DNA from: Sipunculus nudus
Taxonomy: Eukaryota > Annelida > Sipuncula > Golfingiida > Sipunculidae
NCBI GenBank assembly: GCA_026874595.1
Contig: CM049318.1
Location: forward strand, 16,666,241-16,730,240
Direction of reading: 5' to 3'
DNA: 64,000 nucleotides
The notes below the pieces were generated by a model. It had not been told where the DNA came from, made no database searches, and saw only the letters and a list, made by a program, of their open reading frames with translations. The position numbers were made by a program, and so were the translations under genes. This document shows, in pieces, positions 36,402-49,069 of this stretch. Positions within the stretch are counted from its first letter, which is position 1, and each line of letters opens with the position of its first letter.

Positions 36402-36904
36402 AAAAATGACTATGTGCTGTGATGGTTTTTGTTGGGATACCTTTGTATAAAGCAAAACTTAAATGACAATGTGAAAGAATAGGCATAATATTGCTCCAGA
36501 TTATATCCTTTTAATATCTGTTTATCTCAACCTGACCTTTCTCATTAGCAGCTTTACGTTGCATTTTTGCCTGCAATAACATTCAACGACACAACCTACA
36601 CGTCTGTTAAAATGCCTGACACCATGGTAAACATAGTTTTTCGTGATATCCTCAAAGCTTCAATTTATACAAAGAAACTTTCTCAACCTTTCACTTTGCT
36701 ATAATCATATAATTTCATCATGTTATTTTCACAATACAAGATACCTATATACAATGGTTATATAAAGTATATTGTCATCACTCCAGCAATGATGATATCG
36801 TGCCAAAGTTGTAAAATAAAGTCTCACGCATAATTCGTAGACCCTATGTATGCGTCACGTCTTTGTTTCCAAAGCGTAGCAGTTTTTGTGGTTTCTTGAA
36901 TAGC
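36402..36904. other. unique sequence, no gene seen
   Basis: Nothing recognised here beyond AT-rich unique DNA. Confidence 0.5.
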
Positions 36905-37209
36905 ATAATTGTACATTGTTCATTAAATGTTAAGTGGTCGCAAAACCACTCCTAACCAGTCGTTAATGGATTGTGAACAGTTCACAATCCGACGACTAAT
37001 CGGCAATCGTCTTGGAGAATCGGTGGTACACTGTTGTTGTCGTACGACTAGTTTACGAGACATCGTAGGTAGTCTTATGTGATCGGTAGCAATCGGAGCT
37101 ACGGAGCGGTCGTAGACTGATACCGACTTGTCGTACGATAGGTCGTAATACAGGCAACGACCAGTTACCGAGTGGTTGAGACTGGTCGCGACAGATCCCG
37201 ATTTGTGGT
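36905..37209. repeat. CpG-rich segment built of GTCGTA/TACGAC motifs with a palindrome
   Basis: In about 300 bp the motifs GTCGTA, TACGAC, GGTCGTA and CGACTxGTCG recur many times in both orientations (for example near 37038, 37105, 37128, 37144). CpG is strikingly dense compared with the rest of the window. An 11-bp perfect palindrome with a one-base centre, GGATTGTGAAC-A-GTTCACAATCC, lies at 36968-36990. I see no clear terminal inverted repeat. It could be a small foldback element or a protein-binding array. Confidence 0.7.
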
Positions 37210-37555
37210 ACGACGATTAATTCATGGTTTGCTCTGCATCAGCTAAACCATCCCTCTTGCTTAATTTATTCATGGATTTTAATCAGCAGGCTTTCCTTCA
37301 TGGTTTATTAATTAAGGACTTAATGGTCAGGAGATAATCCTTCCTAATACATTAATCTATGCTTAATTTATTCATGGTTTGTTCGTCAGAAGATTTCCTT
37401 CGTGGTTCATTATTTCATGGGGTGTTGGTCAGCAGACTATGATTCGTGGTTTATTAATTCATAGTCTGTTAGCCATGCAGGAGACAATCCCACATGGTTA
37501 ATTGATCCATGTTTCGTAATTAATTCATGATTTGGTCAGCAGAATATCCGTCTTT
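37210..37555. repeat. degenerate minisatellite, about 7 units of 40-55 bp
   Basis: The phrases TTAATTCATGGTTTG, GTCAGCAG and TCCTTCATGGTTTATT recur in order at roughly 47-bp spacing with many substitutions. It is an old array that directly precedes the relic ORF. Confidence 0.75.
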
Positions 37556-37930
37556 ATAGACCATATTAAGAAACCAGATCTGAGAACTCAGTTAGAGAAT
37601 CGCTTTATTAATATGTTCAGAAACATGTTGAAATCGAATAACAAGTTATTGAAGTTTGCATCTACTCGTACACTGTCGGATTTGTCGAGTAGTATTGGTA
37701 AAAATTGCGCATATCTAATGGACAGATATAAGGTTAGGAAATGAAATATCTGTAGCATAGATAAAAGAAATATGAAACATATACTGACAACAACACAGAT
37801 GTGCATCGTTGACGTCGTTCATGAAGCCATTTCTGTGCGCGATGGCTTGCTCGATATACAGACAATAGACTATGCTATGATAACAGCTATGATTGAAGAG
37901 CTAGAAATTAATTTTACAGCTGTTCAATAG
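37532..37930 (+). pseudogene. relic ORF, 132 codons with one in-frame TGA
   Basis: One reading frame runs from an ATG-like start at 37532 to TAG at 37928-37930. Its only interruption is TGA at 37742-37744. The upstream part is 70 codons (with KPDLRTQLENRFINMFR and SSSIGKNCAYLMDRYK). After the stop and about nine codons, a new ATG at 37772 opens 52 codons (with IVDVVHEAISVRDG and AMIEELEINF). Both halves share one frame and look protein-like: amphipathic, charged and low in simple repeat. That would be unlikely by chance. I have a weak impression of similarity to C-terminal tails downstream of reverse transcriptase in molluscan retrotransposons; this is memory, not a match. A host exon or captured gene fragment is the alternative. 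Confidence 0.5.
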
Positions 37931-38159
37931 CCTTTGCACTGTTTTTTTCCGTTATATATTCACATTATTGCACATTACTTATGTCTGTAATGTAAATGTA
38001 CGAAATAAATATTATATATATATATATGAGCCATAACTTGTTGTCAGGACAGTATAGGAAATCTCTTAGCTACTACTGCGATTACCATTTTGCTGCCAAA
38101 TCTTCTGGCTTAAGGCCAAAAAAAAAATAAAAGATATCGTTCTCAGGCAACGCCCGCGT

Positions 38160-38345
38160 CAAGTTTAACCCCCACCCCCCACCCCCCGAAAAAAAATTAA
38201 TTTTGATTTTCATCTTTCTAGAAGATAAAATAATATCATTTTGATAAGTTTTATTTTGTTATGTAGTCCTTTTGCCTATTTTAAAAATAATTGTGTTATT
38301 ATCATGCTTTTCCTTGGTCATATGACATTTTTATCGAAACACACA
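38160..38345 (+). repeat. possible diverged dispersed repeat, copy 1
   Basis: It shares the ordered landmarks ACCCCC, TTTTCAT, CTTTTGCC, GTTATTATCAT and TTTTTATCG with 40105-40315. Identity is patchy and was judged by eye. Confidence 0.4.
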
Positions 38346-40104
38346 AAAAAGTTTTAAAAAATGTGCTTAAGAACCATACCTTTTTTTATTTTGGCCTAAA
38401 CGGTCTTCTTGAGGAACCACGAAAGACATACATATATGCATTGAATATAATTTGCACGATTTTGACCTGTTTTTTTTCCTGGGATTTTCAGTAAATAGAA
38501 ACGTTTCCAAATGAATAATGTGATTTAAACGTTTCTTATTTTATTGAAATATCTGTGGAATTATTAACATTTCTGTGCATGTATGACTACTTCGTTTACG
38601 CAGTGCGTGAGCCTGGTTTGTCTGAACCGATATTTTTTTCCTTTGAGCGTCAATTAGATTCCTTTCTAATCAAATTATCACGAAATTTACATGGCAACCG
38701 CAGATAAAAAATGGTAAGAGCAGCTTAGATTGATTTTGATGATTAAGTGGTAAAGCACATCAATTCTCCAAACAATCACAAGATAGTACAAGTTGTAAAA
38801 CAGAAACTTATTGTTAACGTGTATAACATTTATTTGGAAGCTGTGAAAACGGTTGAATGCGAGCGAAGAATATATTTATATTTAAACAAATGAAATAAAT
38901 ATTTTCTATACGTCAGCGATTGAGTATATGTCAAAATTAAAATATCAAACATTTTATCGATGCAAATGATAACTTAAAATATGCTTTGTTCTGAGCAAAA
39001 CGTACACATTAACAGGTCTATTCACTCTTCATTCGCCCCTCATCTCCCAGGGGAAATTACGGTTTACATACTGCCGTGGACCGTACAGTGCCAACTTATG
39101 TATACATTTAACAATATGTGATGAGTTGTACTGTCCCCTGAGAAATCACGAAACAACAGCCAAAGGTAACATGTGTCTATTACCAATTAAATTTAATATT
39201 TAAACCTTTAATTCAATATTTATTAATTATTATTTGTTATATTACCCTTGTTTGCTGTTCCGTTAGACCCATATATCTGTGTTTACAGGATAAAAATACG
39301 TTTATAAAATGACCTGTCTGTGAAATTTAACATCAGGTTATGCGGTGCAGATGAAAGGAGCACTGCACTTTGTCATTGAGTCGTTATTTATAGGGATTCA
39401 CTTTACTTCTGCCCAAATCCAATGAGTAAAGTCCACACTTAAGTCTTATTGTACAGAGATTATTCATGTTTAAATTGAATCTTTATCCCCCGATGGCATA
39501 TTTTTCTGGTATAAAAAAAGCACAAGCAAACAAACAAACCCCATTTAAATGGTTTTTAAATGTTCTAAAACATATACAGTTACCTTATGTCATAATCAGA
39601 AGCTGTTAGATTCCAATGAAAACCAATTAAATTTGTCTTTTCATAGACTATGAACATTATTCGAGGCTTCGAGGCCTTGTCCGTTCCTCTGTATGTTTTA
39701 CCTTGGTCTGGGGAGTTATCGACCGTGACAGTACAAGTTTACCCTTTATAACGAATAGTAACACGCGTTATCCTACTACAATTTGGGGATTTGTTACAAA
39801 AAGCGTTTTTGCTATCTAACTTTGCCGATACACGTACCCTTAATGCCACAATACCCCCCCCCCCCCCCGCAGATAGAATCTCGATCTTAAAAAATGCGTG
39901 GCACATCCCGCGTCCTTATCAAACCCTGCATGGTGTATATCTTCCGGTTTATCGAAGCCGTTATTGCAGGCTTACATTCTGCGTACACAATAAAAGCCAG
40001 ATGTTAAAAGTCGCATGTCGAAATTATTGGTATAATTCCGTTAGTTATATTAATACACTTACTTTCATTAAAGAAAACGGAGAAGGTAGCTTTCTATTGC
40101 TTTA

Positions 40105-40315
40105 TTTTTTACCCCCACCTCAAAAATGTTTATTTTCATTTTATCGGAAATTCACAAATTTTAGCGCCAACTGAACCAACTGTCAAAAAAATTAAATAAT
40201 AAAATGTCGATAAAACTTCGTTGTGTTATGATGTGTTTTTACCTTTTTGCCAAACAATGCTGTTATTATCATACTGTCCTTTGATTATAATGACTTTTTA
40301 TCGGAAAGGGTAATA
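40105..40315 (+). repeat. possible diverged dispersed repeat, copy 2
   Basis: Partner of 38160-38345. The best-conserved part is GTTATTATCAT followed about 20 bases later by TGACTTTTTATCGGAAA (compare TGACATTTTTATCGAAA). Confidence 0.4.
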
Positions 40316-41875
40316 AAATGGTAAACTAAATCGCTCTCCCGAACTGATTTTGAACAGAATAATCTTCGGAAACGAAAGTTTCTCGGAAACCAAGCTTATA
40401 TTTTTGGTCTCATGAATCAGATTTAAAAATATCTCACCTCCACATCCTGCAAGTGCTTTCCCCTTGCCCGGAAGTCTAGATTAGCCCTTATGGTGGTAAG
40501 CAACTGCCGACTTCTCAAAAAAGTAGATTCCAAAATATTGAGTCATATACTTCACATATACAGCCATACTGATCATAGAGTACAGGGGCCATAGGGTGAT
40601 TTCCGTGAAACTAAAATATCGGAATCTTAGCAGATAAGAACTTCAATATCTACACTCACTGATTCCCAGTTTATTGATTCAGATTACACCGTAAAGGAGT
40701 TGTCCGAAAGCGATATCAAAATACCCCCAGGCTGCAATTATCCAGATGATCCCAGAATTATGTGTTTTCTTTGTGTTTATTTACTTATAAATAACATATT
40801 TTCCTTTTTCTAGTTTTCCTGAATTAGGTTCTATCTTTGACTAATCCCTCCTTTTTATTGGAACATGCGCCTTTGGTGGAGTGTACCGATGAAATGTAAT
40901 ATTATTAACAATATTATTAACATGTGATAAACTTTTCATAGCATTGATATTATAATTCTTTACTTTAAAAGTTGCATTTTCTCGTGCTTTATTTAACTTA
41001 CCCCGATGTAAACGCATTAAAGAACACCAGGTTAAGCCTACCACTGGGGTATTTGATATCTATTTAATATTACGGGCCCTCTATATATAGGCCTGATAAT
41101 TGTGAGGGTTACTCAATTTTCGTTTCTTTACCTTCGGTTCATTTCTCAAATCAGTTCCTACTTGTGTAGTAATTATTTTTACTTAAACATATAAAAAAAA
41201 AGTTTTACCAAAATGATTATTAGAAATAAACAAGAAAATTTTAACTCTCCGTCTGTTTGTCATCGCCATGTTTGTTTGTATGCGAGATGGGTGGTTCACT
41301 AGGGAATGTATAAAGTAGATTTAGGGCACATACACGATAAAGCACTTGGCCATTACGAAATGTTCCGTCCAATTTGAAAGCTCAGAGGACTTTGGAATGG
41401 CACATGCAAGCAATGATAATCAGAAGATCCGATTCGGAGGTTAATAAGCGATCACAATTGAATCGAGGGCTTGCAATTTAATGCATTCCAGCATTTCAGA
41501 GAGAACGATCTCTATCAAGAATGCCTGGAAATTGAATTAATAAATCTTAGTCAAGATTCTGGCAAATGAAGTCAGTTGACCACGCAGTTTGCCAAATACA
41601 AGCTATCCTTCTTTCATGCAGCGGATCTTTTTTTACATACATTTAATTTGAGAAATTATAAGCCGTGTAACACAACATAAGATTCACCCTTTATACACCA
41701 ATAAGTACCTGCATTGTTGTTTCGATAACAATTAAATTTTAACTAATTACTTATCATTAATTAACGTCAGGTCGGTCGGGTGAGGAAGGAAGAACTGAAC
41801 GTGCATCGTACCATGCGCACTGTTATATGCATTGCTGTATAATATACCGAGACACAGACATGTTTTCTTTTTTTA

Positions 41876-42174
41876 CCTCCGCTAAGGGGCGAGAGTTATG
41901 TTTTTGCCGATGTTGGTATGTTTGTCTGTTTTTATTTGCCTCTTTGTTTATCAATTAGCAATATTACTAAAAAAAAGTTATTAACGGATTTTGATGAACT
42001 TTTCAAGATTGCTCGGCAATGATAAAAGGAACAATTGATTAAATTTTGAGGATGAACCGAATCAACATCTGTATCCAGGAAATTTTAAGGAAAATGCTAC
42101 ATTTCTGACAATGCCATATGGGGCAATGTGCTACCTTAGCGGATGTCTGCGCTCTCTGAGGGCTATTCTAGTTT
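41876..42174 (+). mobile_element. dispersed MITE-like element, CCTCCGCTAAGG type
   Basis: It begins CCTCCGCTAAGG (41876-41887). Near its right end it has CCTTAGCGG (42134-42142), an inverted counterpart. It ends GTCTGCGCTCTCTGAGGGCT followed by TTCTAGTTT. I recognise the general form (CCTCCGC...AAGG start; GCGGATGTCTGCGCTCTC...CTAGTT end) as a repeat found widely in invertebrate DNA. That statement is from memory. A second, 3'-biased copy lies at 63040-63155. No coding capacity. Confidence 0.7.
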
Positions 42175-42699
42175 ATTATATGATTTAATCAGACCATTGG
42201 AAAGAGTGATGATAACACTTATAAACCTGTTACAGGGGCATTGCATATTTATATGTTTATGATGTATATAGTCTGGGGCTTACTCCAATGAGTAATCGTC
42301 GCACTCTATATGACAGGGCCTATAAAATAGTTCGTATTTTTTTTATCCGGCAGGCGTATGTGCAATTTCCCACAGGTTTGAGCAATCAGCAGCTGATAGC
42401 CAATCACAGGACGCCTCAGCAGCAGTCGGCCAATCAGGTCACTGTATCATGCCGCAATCCGGTAACTGGCAACTTCCGTTACAATAAATATGGTTTACCG
42501 GTGTTTCTGACAGCGCCCTATTTAATCACAACTAATGCGTGTTTATAATGCTATTGGGTTACCAATGTGATAACGTGGTATTTTTAAACAAAGAGTAAAT
42601 ACTGATTTCCATGGGCAGTGATTTTGCATGGGTTATCTTTTAATGCATTTTTTTCTTCCTTTAATAAGGAAAGGTTACTGGCCGCTTGGAGGCTGAAGG
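42175..42699. other. unique sequence, no gene seen
   Basis: The plus frame 42288-42548 (86 codons) includes a repetitive CAATCAGCAG/CAATCACAGG/CAATCAGGTC stretch of CCAAT-box-like motifs (42381-42440). No domain is recognised. Confidence 0.45.
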
Positions 42700-42750
42700 T
42701 ATTATTATTATTATTATTATTATCATTATTATTATTATAATTTTTATTTT
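42700..42750. repeat. (ATT)n microsatellite, probably the SINE tail
   Basis: ATT triplets with one CAT interruption adjoin the 3' end of the minus-strand SINE. On that strand the tail reads as (AAT)n, typical of SINE/LINE 3' ends. Confidence 0.9.
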
Positions 42751-42751
42751 T

Positions 42752-42893
42752 ATATGCCGGGGAAGTTACGATACATCGAATCTCTGAGATTCTATCAAGA
42801 ATTCACCATTATGTCATTGAGCCACCGGTCGGTTTCGAACCGGGGACCTCAAGCCCCGAAGTCCAATGCCTAAACCACTAGGCTTCACCTACC
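42752..42893 (-). mobile_element. tRNA-derived SINE
   Basis: On minus, the tRNA-like head reads AGCCTAGTGGTTTAGGC (A box, about 42868-42884), then GACTTCGGGGCTTGAGG, then the B box GGTTCGAAACC (42831-42841). A 3' body of about 70 bases ends CGTAACTTCCCCGGCAT, followed by the (AAT)n tail. The head keeps the spacing of a tRNA promoter but is joined to non-tRNA sequence, so it is a SINE and not a tRNA gene. Confidence 0.8.
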
Positions 42894-43025
42894 TAATCTA
42901 ATCCAAATTTTGATGATGTAGGAAAATGTGTACCGTACATCTAATTAAGAAAACACTGAAAATAAAGCACGTACTATACTTTGTTATATATGTTGAAATA
43001 AAGTCCATAAAACAGTATAAAGCGA

Positions 43026-43064
43026 TACACACACACACACACACACGTGTGCGTGTGTGTGTAT
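43026..43064. repeat. self-complementary (AC)n-(GT)n microsatellite
   Basis: ACACAC repeats pass through CGTGTGCG into GTGTGT repeats, so the array is its own inverted repeat and can form a hairpin or cruciform. Confidence 0.95.
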
Positions 43065-43403
43065 AGTCCTTACGTGGCGTATGTCAAACCCTATCCAAAA
43101 TGTATCCTGTCCATAATGCTGGAAAAGGAGGTAGTTAAAAACAATCTTGTGATTTTTTAATACTTAATTATTTCTGATGTTGCGTAGTAGAAGATATATG
43201 ACACTAATAACTGTTGCACATCACCAATAAAGTTGTGTTTAAATTCGCACATTAATCCGTACATACGAATTGGTCTAATTGAAATATGCTCAATCCAATG
43301 TTACTCAAATAAGGAGTTGGCGGTATTTAGTAATAGAAGAAGGTTACATATGTGTATGTTTGAAGATGTTTGTGTGTTAGAGAGAGACTGGGTGCGTGTA
43401 TCG

Positions 43404-43424
43404 GTTTGTGTGTGTGTGTGTGTG
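43404..43424. repeat. (GT)n microsatellite
   Basis: About 20 bp of GT repeat. Confidence 0.9.
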
Positions 43425-45690
43425 GAACCTGTGGTTTAGCGCCACATGGATATATTCGCATTAGTCGCCCCAACGTTTCACCGCTGATCTGATAGAAAAC
43501 GCACTGAATGATCCCTGGCGGAAGTTGTTCTACCTGCACGCCCTTAGTCAAACATCCGCTCAGCTAACCGCTAGCTGAACGTTTTCCGACGCAGGTGGCT
43601 TACATGAAGACGGGAAATATTATATTGAGATGATATAGTAGCTGACTGAATGCGCAAGGAGCGCAATTTGTCACGAATCAAAAGAAAATCAGACTGGATA
43701 ACCTTACCACCCACATGAGCCGTGCCCGATCACATATCCATCTTGCCAATCATTAGAACGAAAGGTGTATTATACGTGATAGTCGCGTGGCTTTTTTATT
43801 TACCTCCCCTTCCTTTTTCCACTTCATTTTCTTCAACCACTTCCACTTATTTTTAATCTTCCAATAAAATTAAAAATGGTATTTTTTATGTAATTTCAGC
43901 ATTTGGTCACCTTTACTGAAGTCCCTCCGATATTTTTCAATGAAATTTTAATTTTCCTCTGCCTCTCATCCTAATCTACTCTTCAGTTTGTCCATCTTTT
44001 GTCTACTTTCTGCTTTTATTTTATTATTCACTATTAAATTATTTATCACTATGCATGGTCATTAATTTCTTTGCGTGGAAATATAATACTCGTTTAATAA
44101 CTACAGTGAATGTAACTCAAAGATACTCCTTCTGCTACTCTACTGATAAAAATAAAATTAAAGAATAAAAAAAAAATATTTTAACACAATGAAAGGAAGG
44201 GTATAAAAAATCGGCACAATATCAGTTGACCTTTGAAACAGTTTTTGTTCTTTTATTAACAGGAGTCCTATGCATAGAAGTTTCAGGCTTGAAAATCTCA
44301 TCGAACTGATAAATGATTATTTCTTACATTTTTCTCTTTTTTTGTTTTAACTATTATCTTCATTAGATTTTAATTACATCAATAATATGAATTATAATAA
44401 TAAAAAAGGTGGAATCTGATAGTGGCAAAACCAGCTTGGCAGACAAAGTTCCCATTATTTTAGCAAGGGCGAGTCGAGAGAGGAGACGGTAATATATGGG
44501 TGTATAAATCTTGAATACTTACCTTTCGATCCCTACTGAAATTAAATCCCTCTTCTGAAGCTGTGCATGTAACCATTAAGGAAACCAGTCCCTTTGCGTT
44601 AACAATTACCAACAGGCCCTTTTTCCCAATTCCGGGTCTTCCCATGCTAATGTTGATGCTCTTGTAATATCTATGGGGGTGTTTATTAAATTCACTGTTT
44701 TCTGCATAATTAACATGCTGCCTTACTGTTGGAGATTAAAACACGTTTCAGCTATATGCGCCGCCACCTTTGGTGTATATAAACACCTGCCAATACCAAA
44801 CTTTATCTGGAAAATTAAATCTCTGCGAATATTAAGCTACAAAACAGTAGAATAAGATGTATATTACTGCATGGTGTTCATGTAACAGGATAGGTGTAAT
44901 ATTATGTTTTAATCAGATTAGTTGTATTTCAAGGATTACCTTTAGCTTTTCAATATCACCGCCAGCTGCTTTCTTAACATTTGCCGTCCACATAACCAGT
45001 GTTAGTTCCTGCTGTTTGCGATCGACGTAAAATAATATTTTTTTAAATATTATTTTTACGCCAAAGTCGCCAAAGCAAAGACTACATTACAATACAAGTT
45101 TCTGATTCAAAAGTCTAGAATAAGAAGATTATACCAACGATTTTAAATCGGAATATACTGACTTATTGATATATTGATGAGATGAATGTTTGTTCATGAA
45201 ACTGATTTATGTCACATCGGAAGCATGGAAGAAGTTGGTCAATTATATATAAATATGTGATGGTGACAGATTAAACTGTTGCTTCTCGTGATGGGGTTTT
45301 TAACAGAATAATCTAGGTTCGAGGGATCTGTGCCGCAGATGTTTCGGAGTAAGTAAGCTGAGGAACTTTAGAACTGCACAAACTTATGATTATAAGCGCT
45401 CTAAGTCAACATGAAATTATAGGCCCTTAGGACCAATATCATTACTATTTGGTAAATTCTTGAAGCATATCAGATGATCCGTCTCAACGGAACAGTGGTA
45501 TATGTGTTCATGTAAATATTTACCTGTAAACAATTTTACTTTGTTGAAATTCCGTTTTCCATGAATATGAAGTAATATTTCAAAGGTATTAAAATATTTG
45601 TATCATGTAATTAAATGTTTTGTAAAATAATGTCCCCATGATATTACGCTCAAGGGAATTTAATTGATATTAAGTACGAGTTTGCAGTCA
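43425..45690. other. unique AT-rich sequence, no gene seen
   Basis: The part from 43800 to 44420 is very AT- and pyrimidine-rich. An imperfect inverted repeat at 45025-45060 (ACGTAAAATAATATTT ... AAATATTATTTTTACG) can form a 15-bp stem. No coding feature is recognised. Confidence 0.5.
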
Positions 45691-45825
45691 CTTTTGCCAT
45701 AGAACGTACTCTGTGGTCTGTTATATTCATGTCAATATTGCCATAAAACGTGCTCTGTTGTCTATTATATTCATGTCACTTATTGCCATAAAAGTGCTCT
45801 GTGGTCTGTTATATTCATGTCATAT
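45691..45825. repeat. three tandem units of 44-45 bp
   Basis: TTGCCAT starts units at 45694, 45738 and 45783. Each continues with GTxCTCTGTGGTCTGTTATA-like sequence and TTCATGTCA. Few substitutions, so fairly young. Confidence 0.93.
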
Positions 45826-48658
45826 TATATAAAAAATATAGAAAAAATATGACAAATTAAATATATTTATTTCTTAAGTATGACAGAACCTTACAGCAGA
45901 GCCATGGACTTATATGGCGCATATATTTGACACGAGTGATTGATGAAATTCCATTATTTCCTTATTGGCTTTACTTTTAATTTTAGAACTGCACAAATCC
46001 AGATTTACAACTGCACATTTTTGTTTACAATTCCACAGATAGGGGTCAATTACCCATTAAGACTTACTCTGGTGAATTTTATTGATAACAAATCGTCAGT
46101 TTAAATGATAAAGAAAAACATAGGCATACTATATAGGGTGAGGTCCACTGAAACTCTAAATGTGAGAATACCACTGATTTTTTTCATTTCCAGGTGATAT
46201 TAAAACTCAGGCGTTATTCGCAGTATTGAACAAATTAATGAATCAAAGCATATACAGTAGAGCGCCATTTTTTTTCCGAATGCCGAATTTCCGAAATTTA
46301 AAATCAAAAACCGAAAATGTATTCGTATTTAAGAAATAATTTTTAAGCCTGTAAATACTTATAATTTTTTTTGTAAGTACGAGTCACTAGAGCCTGCAGG
46401 CAAGTGTTTATGCCCAGTGGTCACCTTAATTAATTAGGTCTAGGTTGAGGTTTTCGCCGGGCAATGTTTCTGAAAACTTCAGATAGTGCCTCAACGGTAG
46501 GCTGCCTATAACCTCAGAAACAGCTGAGCAGTTCATGCAAGAGCACTCGTTTGTTGTTAACCATATCTCGTATGTACTCAAACAAGCATATAGTTCGTCG
46601 GCTTGGGCTAGGATGTCAAGCCTTACTGAGCAGTTTACTCGCATTGAAATCGGTTAGGTATCATTCATACATCGCTTGTGCTCGAAAAGGTTTAGGTGCT
46701 TGGCCATAGTATGCAGGCCTGGCCATAAAAATGAGCAGTTCATTCCTAAGAGCAATTGGGTCATCTACTTAAATTCGCAGTAAGTCAGCTTATTCACCAT
46801 TTGATGCGTCTCTGACGTGGCCTGAAGGCTATAAATTTGTTCGAATGCCGGATACTATACATGTCTTCTCTAGATAATATAATCCGCCTGTCAGGCAGCT
46901 GCACTTACTGGTGATAATTGTGTTTGGCACCTTTGATCTATATGACGTCAGATAGCGACTGCAAAGCCGGTCAATGCTTTTACAACACAGGGCTATAGGC
47001 AAGTCTGAAGTAATAATTGCAGGTATATATGCATCGCGAAACACTTCATGTGACGTCACTTTGCCCACGCAAATACGTTCCACAAATGTTGTTACGCCAC
47101 CTGCACACAAGTAGGGAACATTCCTGAATACAACAGATTCCTGGCAACAACCCCCGTGGAAGACTCAATCTATTTTTTCCTCTCTCATCATTTTTTTCAC
47201 AGAGATTATACATTTATACACATACGTTTTCTGCCGACGTATTATTTGTTATTCTGTACATTTGTGGACTCGCGTATATTAGATTTTTAAAATCTGTGTA
47301 TATGATAAAAAAATAAATTGATTATAGTCATAATTTACTTCAGTCTGTTTACTGAATATATAAAATATATTTTTAATCATATAACATATATTAATTATAA
47401 TGTCCAATTACCATGACTGTGCATGGTTACGTATTGCTTTTTTTCTTGCCTGATTGTATATTTTATTCTTTCTAATAACAAGAACAGTACGCAGTTAATT
47501 TGATTAAAATCTCATTGTAACATTTACCTTGGATTAGGGAAAGTTTTGCATTTTTTCCTTTGTGGTTTCCATGGGTTTCCTAAGGCAGTTTCAAAGTACC
47601 AGGATCGGACTGAATGGCACATACTAGTATCAGGACTTCGTAATCTGCCTCTAAAATCTGTGTCGCTCATACACTGTGCTCCCGCCAGTTTCATGGTGCA
47701 ACTTTATTGTCGTAAACTGTAGTAAGATATAATCATTGCCGTAAAATGAAATCGCCCAATCAGATGGCATCCTTAAAACACTTTGAAAAGCAATAACTCC
47801 AATTGCAGGATGATGTCACGGAACTGGTTTCACTTTTATGCCGTCGGTGTCTTTGAATGGGGAGATGGCGTGGTGTTTCAGCCCGCATATCATTAACAGT
47901 GGTACTCAGTTCTAATTTCCGCCAGCTCAGGCCAAAGTACTGATTTGGATTTTTTAACCTCGGCCTGCATGTACTATAACGAGTTTGAATATACCTTTAT
48001 AAAGAACTAATATAACGTTACTTGCAAAAAAACACACACACAGAAACTAACAAATAAAACATAATCCGAAGAATCAACTTAATTAAGTTCTTTTGGATTT
48101 TTAACAATATCCATATACATGCAGCCTTTATGTCGCATGAGTAAAAATAAATCGACATTCTACTGATTATACTGGTTTATTATATAATGCTGTACGAACA
48201 TTTAACCTTGTAAAGATTTAGCAAAGAATACTTAATATAGAAAACCAGCTTTTGGGGTTTTTGTTATTCGACGTTGATTAAATTATACCGTTTTTTTCAG
48301 TACCTTGCCTCAGAAATGTCAAACAGTTGACAATTAAATTGTGTATATCCCACACCGAGAATTCGCTCATATAGTTTCGTTATTTGCCGTTTCACATTGG
48401 AAACAAAATGACAAAAACCTGGTTGTGGCACTCAGAAGAATAATGTTTTGCACTTTCAATATAGACATGGTCTTTTGTGTTTGCTAGTGCCTTTAATGTT
48501 TATTTTGTCTATGAGATATACAAATTAAAGGATGAATCTTCGAATCGTATTTATAGAGGGTCAAGCCGAAACCTGTAACTGAACTGTGAGCTGTTTTTTT
48601 AGCACAGTATTTAAGGTAGCTTTGAACTGCCCAGTATCAGCATTTTGTTTTAAACTTA
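45826..48658. other. unique sequence, possible pogo-type TIR end
   Basis: At 46253-46300 TACAGTAGAGCGCC leads into CCGAATGCCGAATTTCCGAA, which resembles the left terminal repeat of pogo/Tigger-type elements. No matching right end was found. Two CRE-type palindromes TGACGTCA lie at 46943-46950 and 47051-47058. The minus frame 46829-47110 (93 codons) is unrecognised. Confidence 0.45.
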
Positions 48659-48683
48659 ATATATATATATTTATATATATATG

Positions 48684-48741
<58 letters not shown>
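48659..48741. repeat. (AT)n microsatellite
   Basis: Interrupted at the left by TTAT and GTATGTAT, then uninterrupted AT. Confidence 0.97.
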
Positions 48742-48743
<2 letters not shown>

Positions 48744-48985
48744 TTTTTAAAGCCCTGTGCTGGCGTGTGATGATCGAATTTGATGTGGAGGAGGCAGCTT
48801 ACATGATCAAGCCATATATTCTTGGTCTTTTCACGTGCTGGTTGATATTACGGAACTCTCACTTCTACTGCCATGTGTGGAGGTAAATGTGGTACTATAA
48901 TACTGATTATCAAAAAAAAAATCATTCTCTAGCTGAACACAATGGAATATGATAGATAATCTTAATATTCGGCCTTGATGGAATT

Positions 48986-48989
<4 letters not shown>

Positions 48990-49018
<29 letters not shown>

Positions 49019-49021
49019 TTA

Positions 49022-49069
<48 letters not shown>

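Larger units (their letters stand above)
37931..41875. other. unique AT-rich sequence with C-runs, no gene seen
   Basis: C-rich runs lie at about 38168-38188 and 39854-39868. Two stretches, about 38160-38345 and 40105-40315, share C-run, TTTTCATTTT-like, TTTTGCC and GTTATTATCAT landmarks in the same order. They may be two old copies of one repeat. The 127-codon frame at 39791-40174 crosses the poly-C run and shows no domain. Confidence 0.45.

Noticed and set aside
39791-40174. 127-codon plus-strand gene
   Set aside because: It reads through a poly-C run (giving prolines) and shows no domain.
42822-42893. Functional tRNA gene on minus
   Set aside because: A and B boxes are present, but the sequence joins a SINE body and tail and the arms do not pair cleanly.
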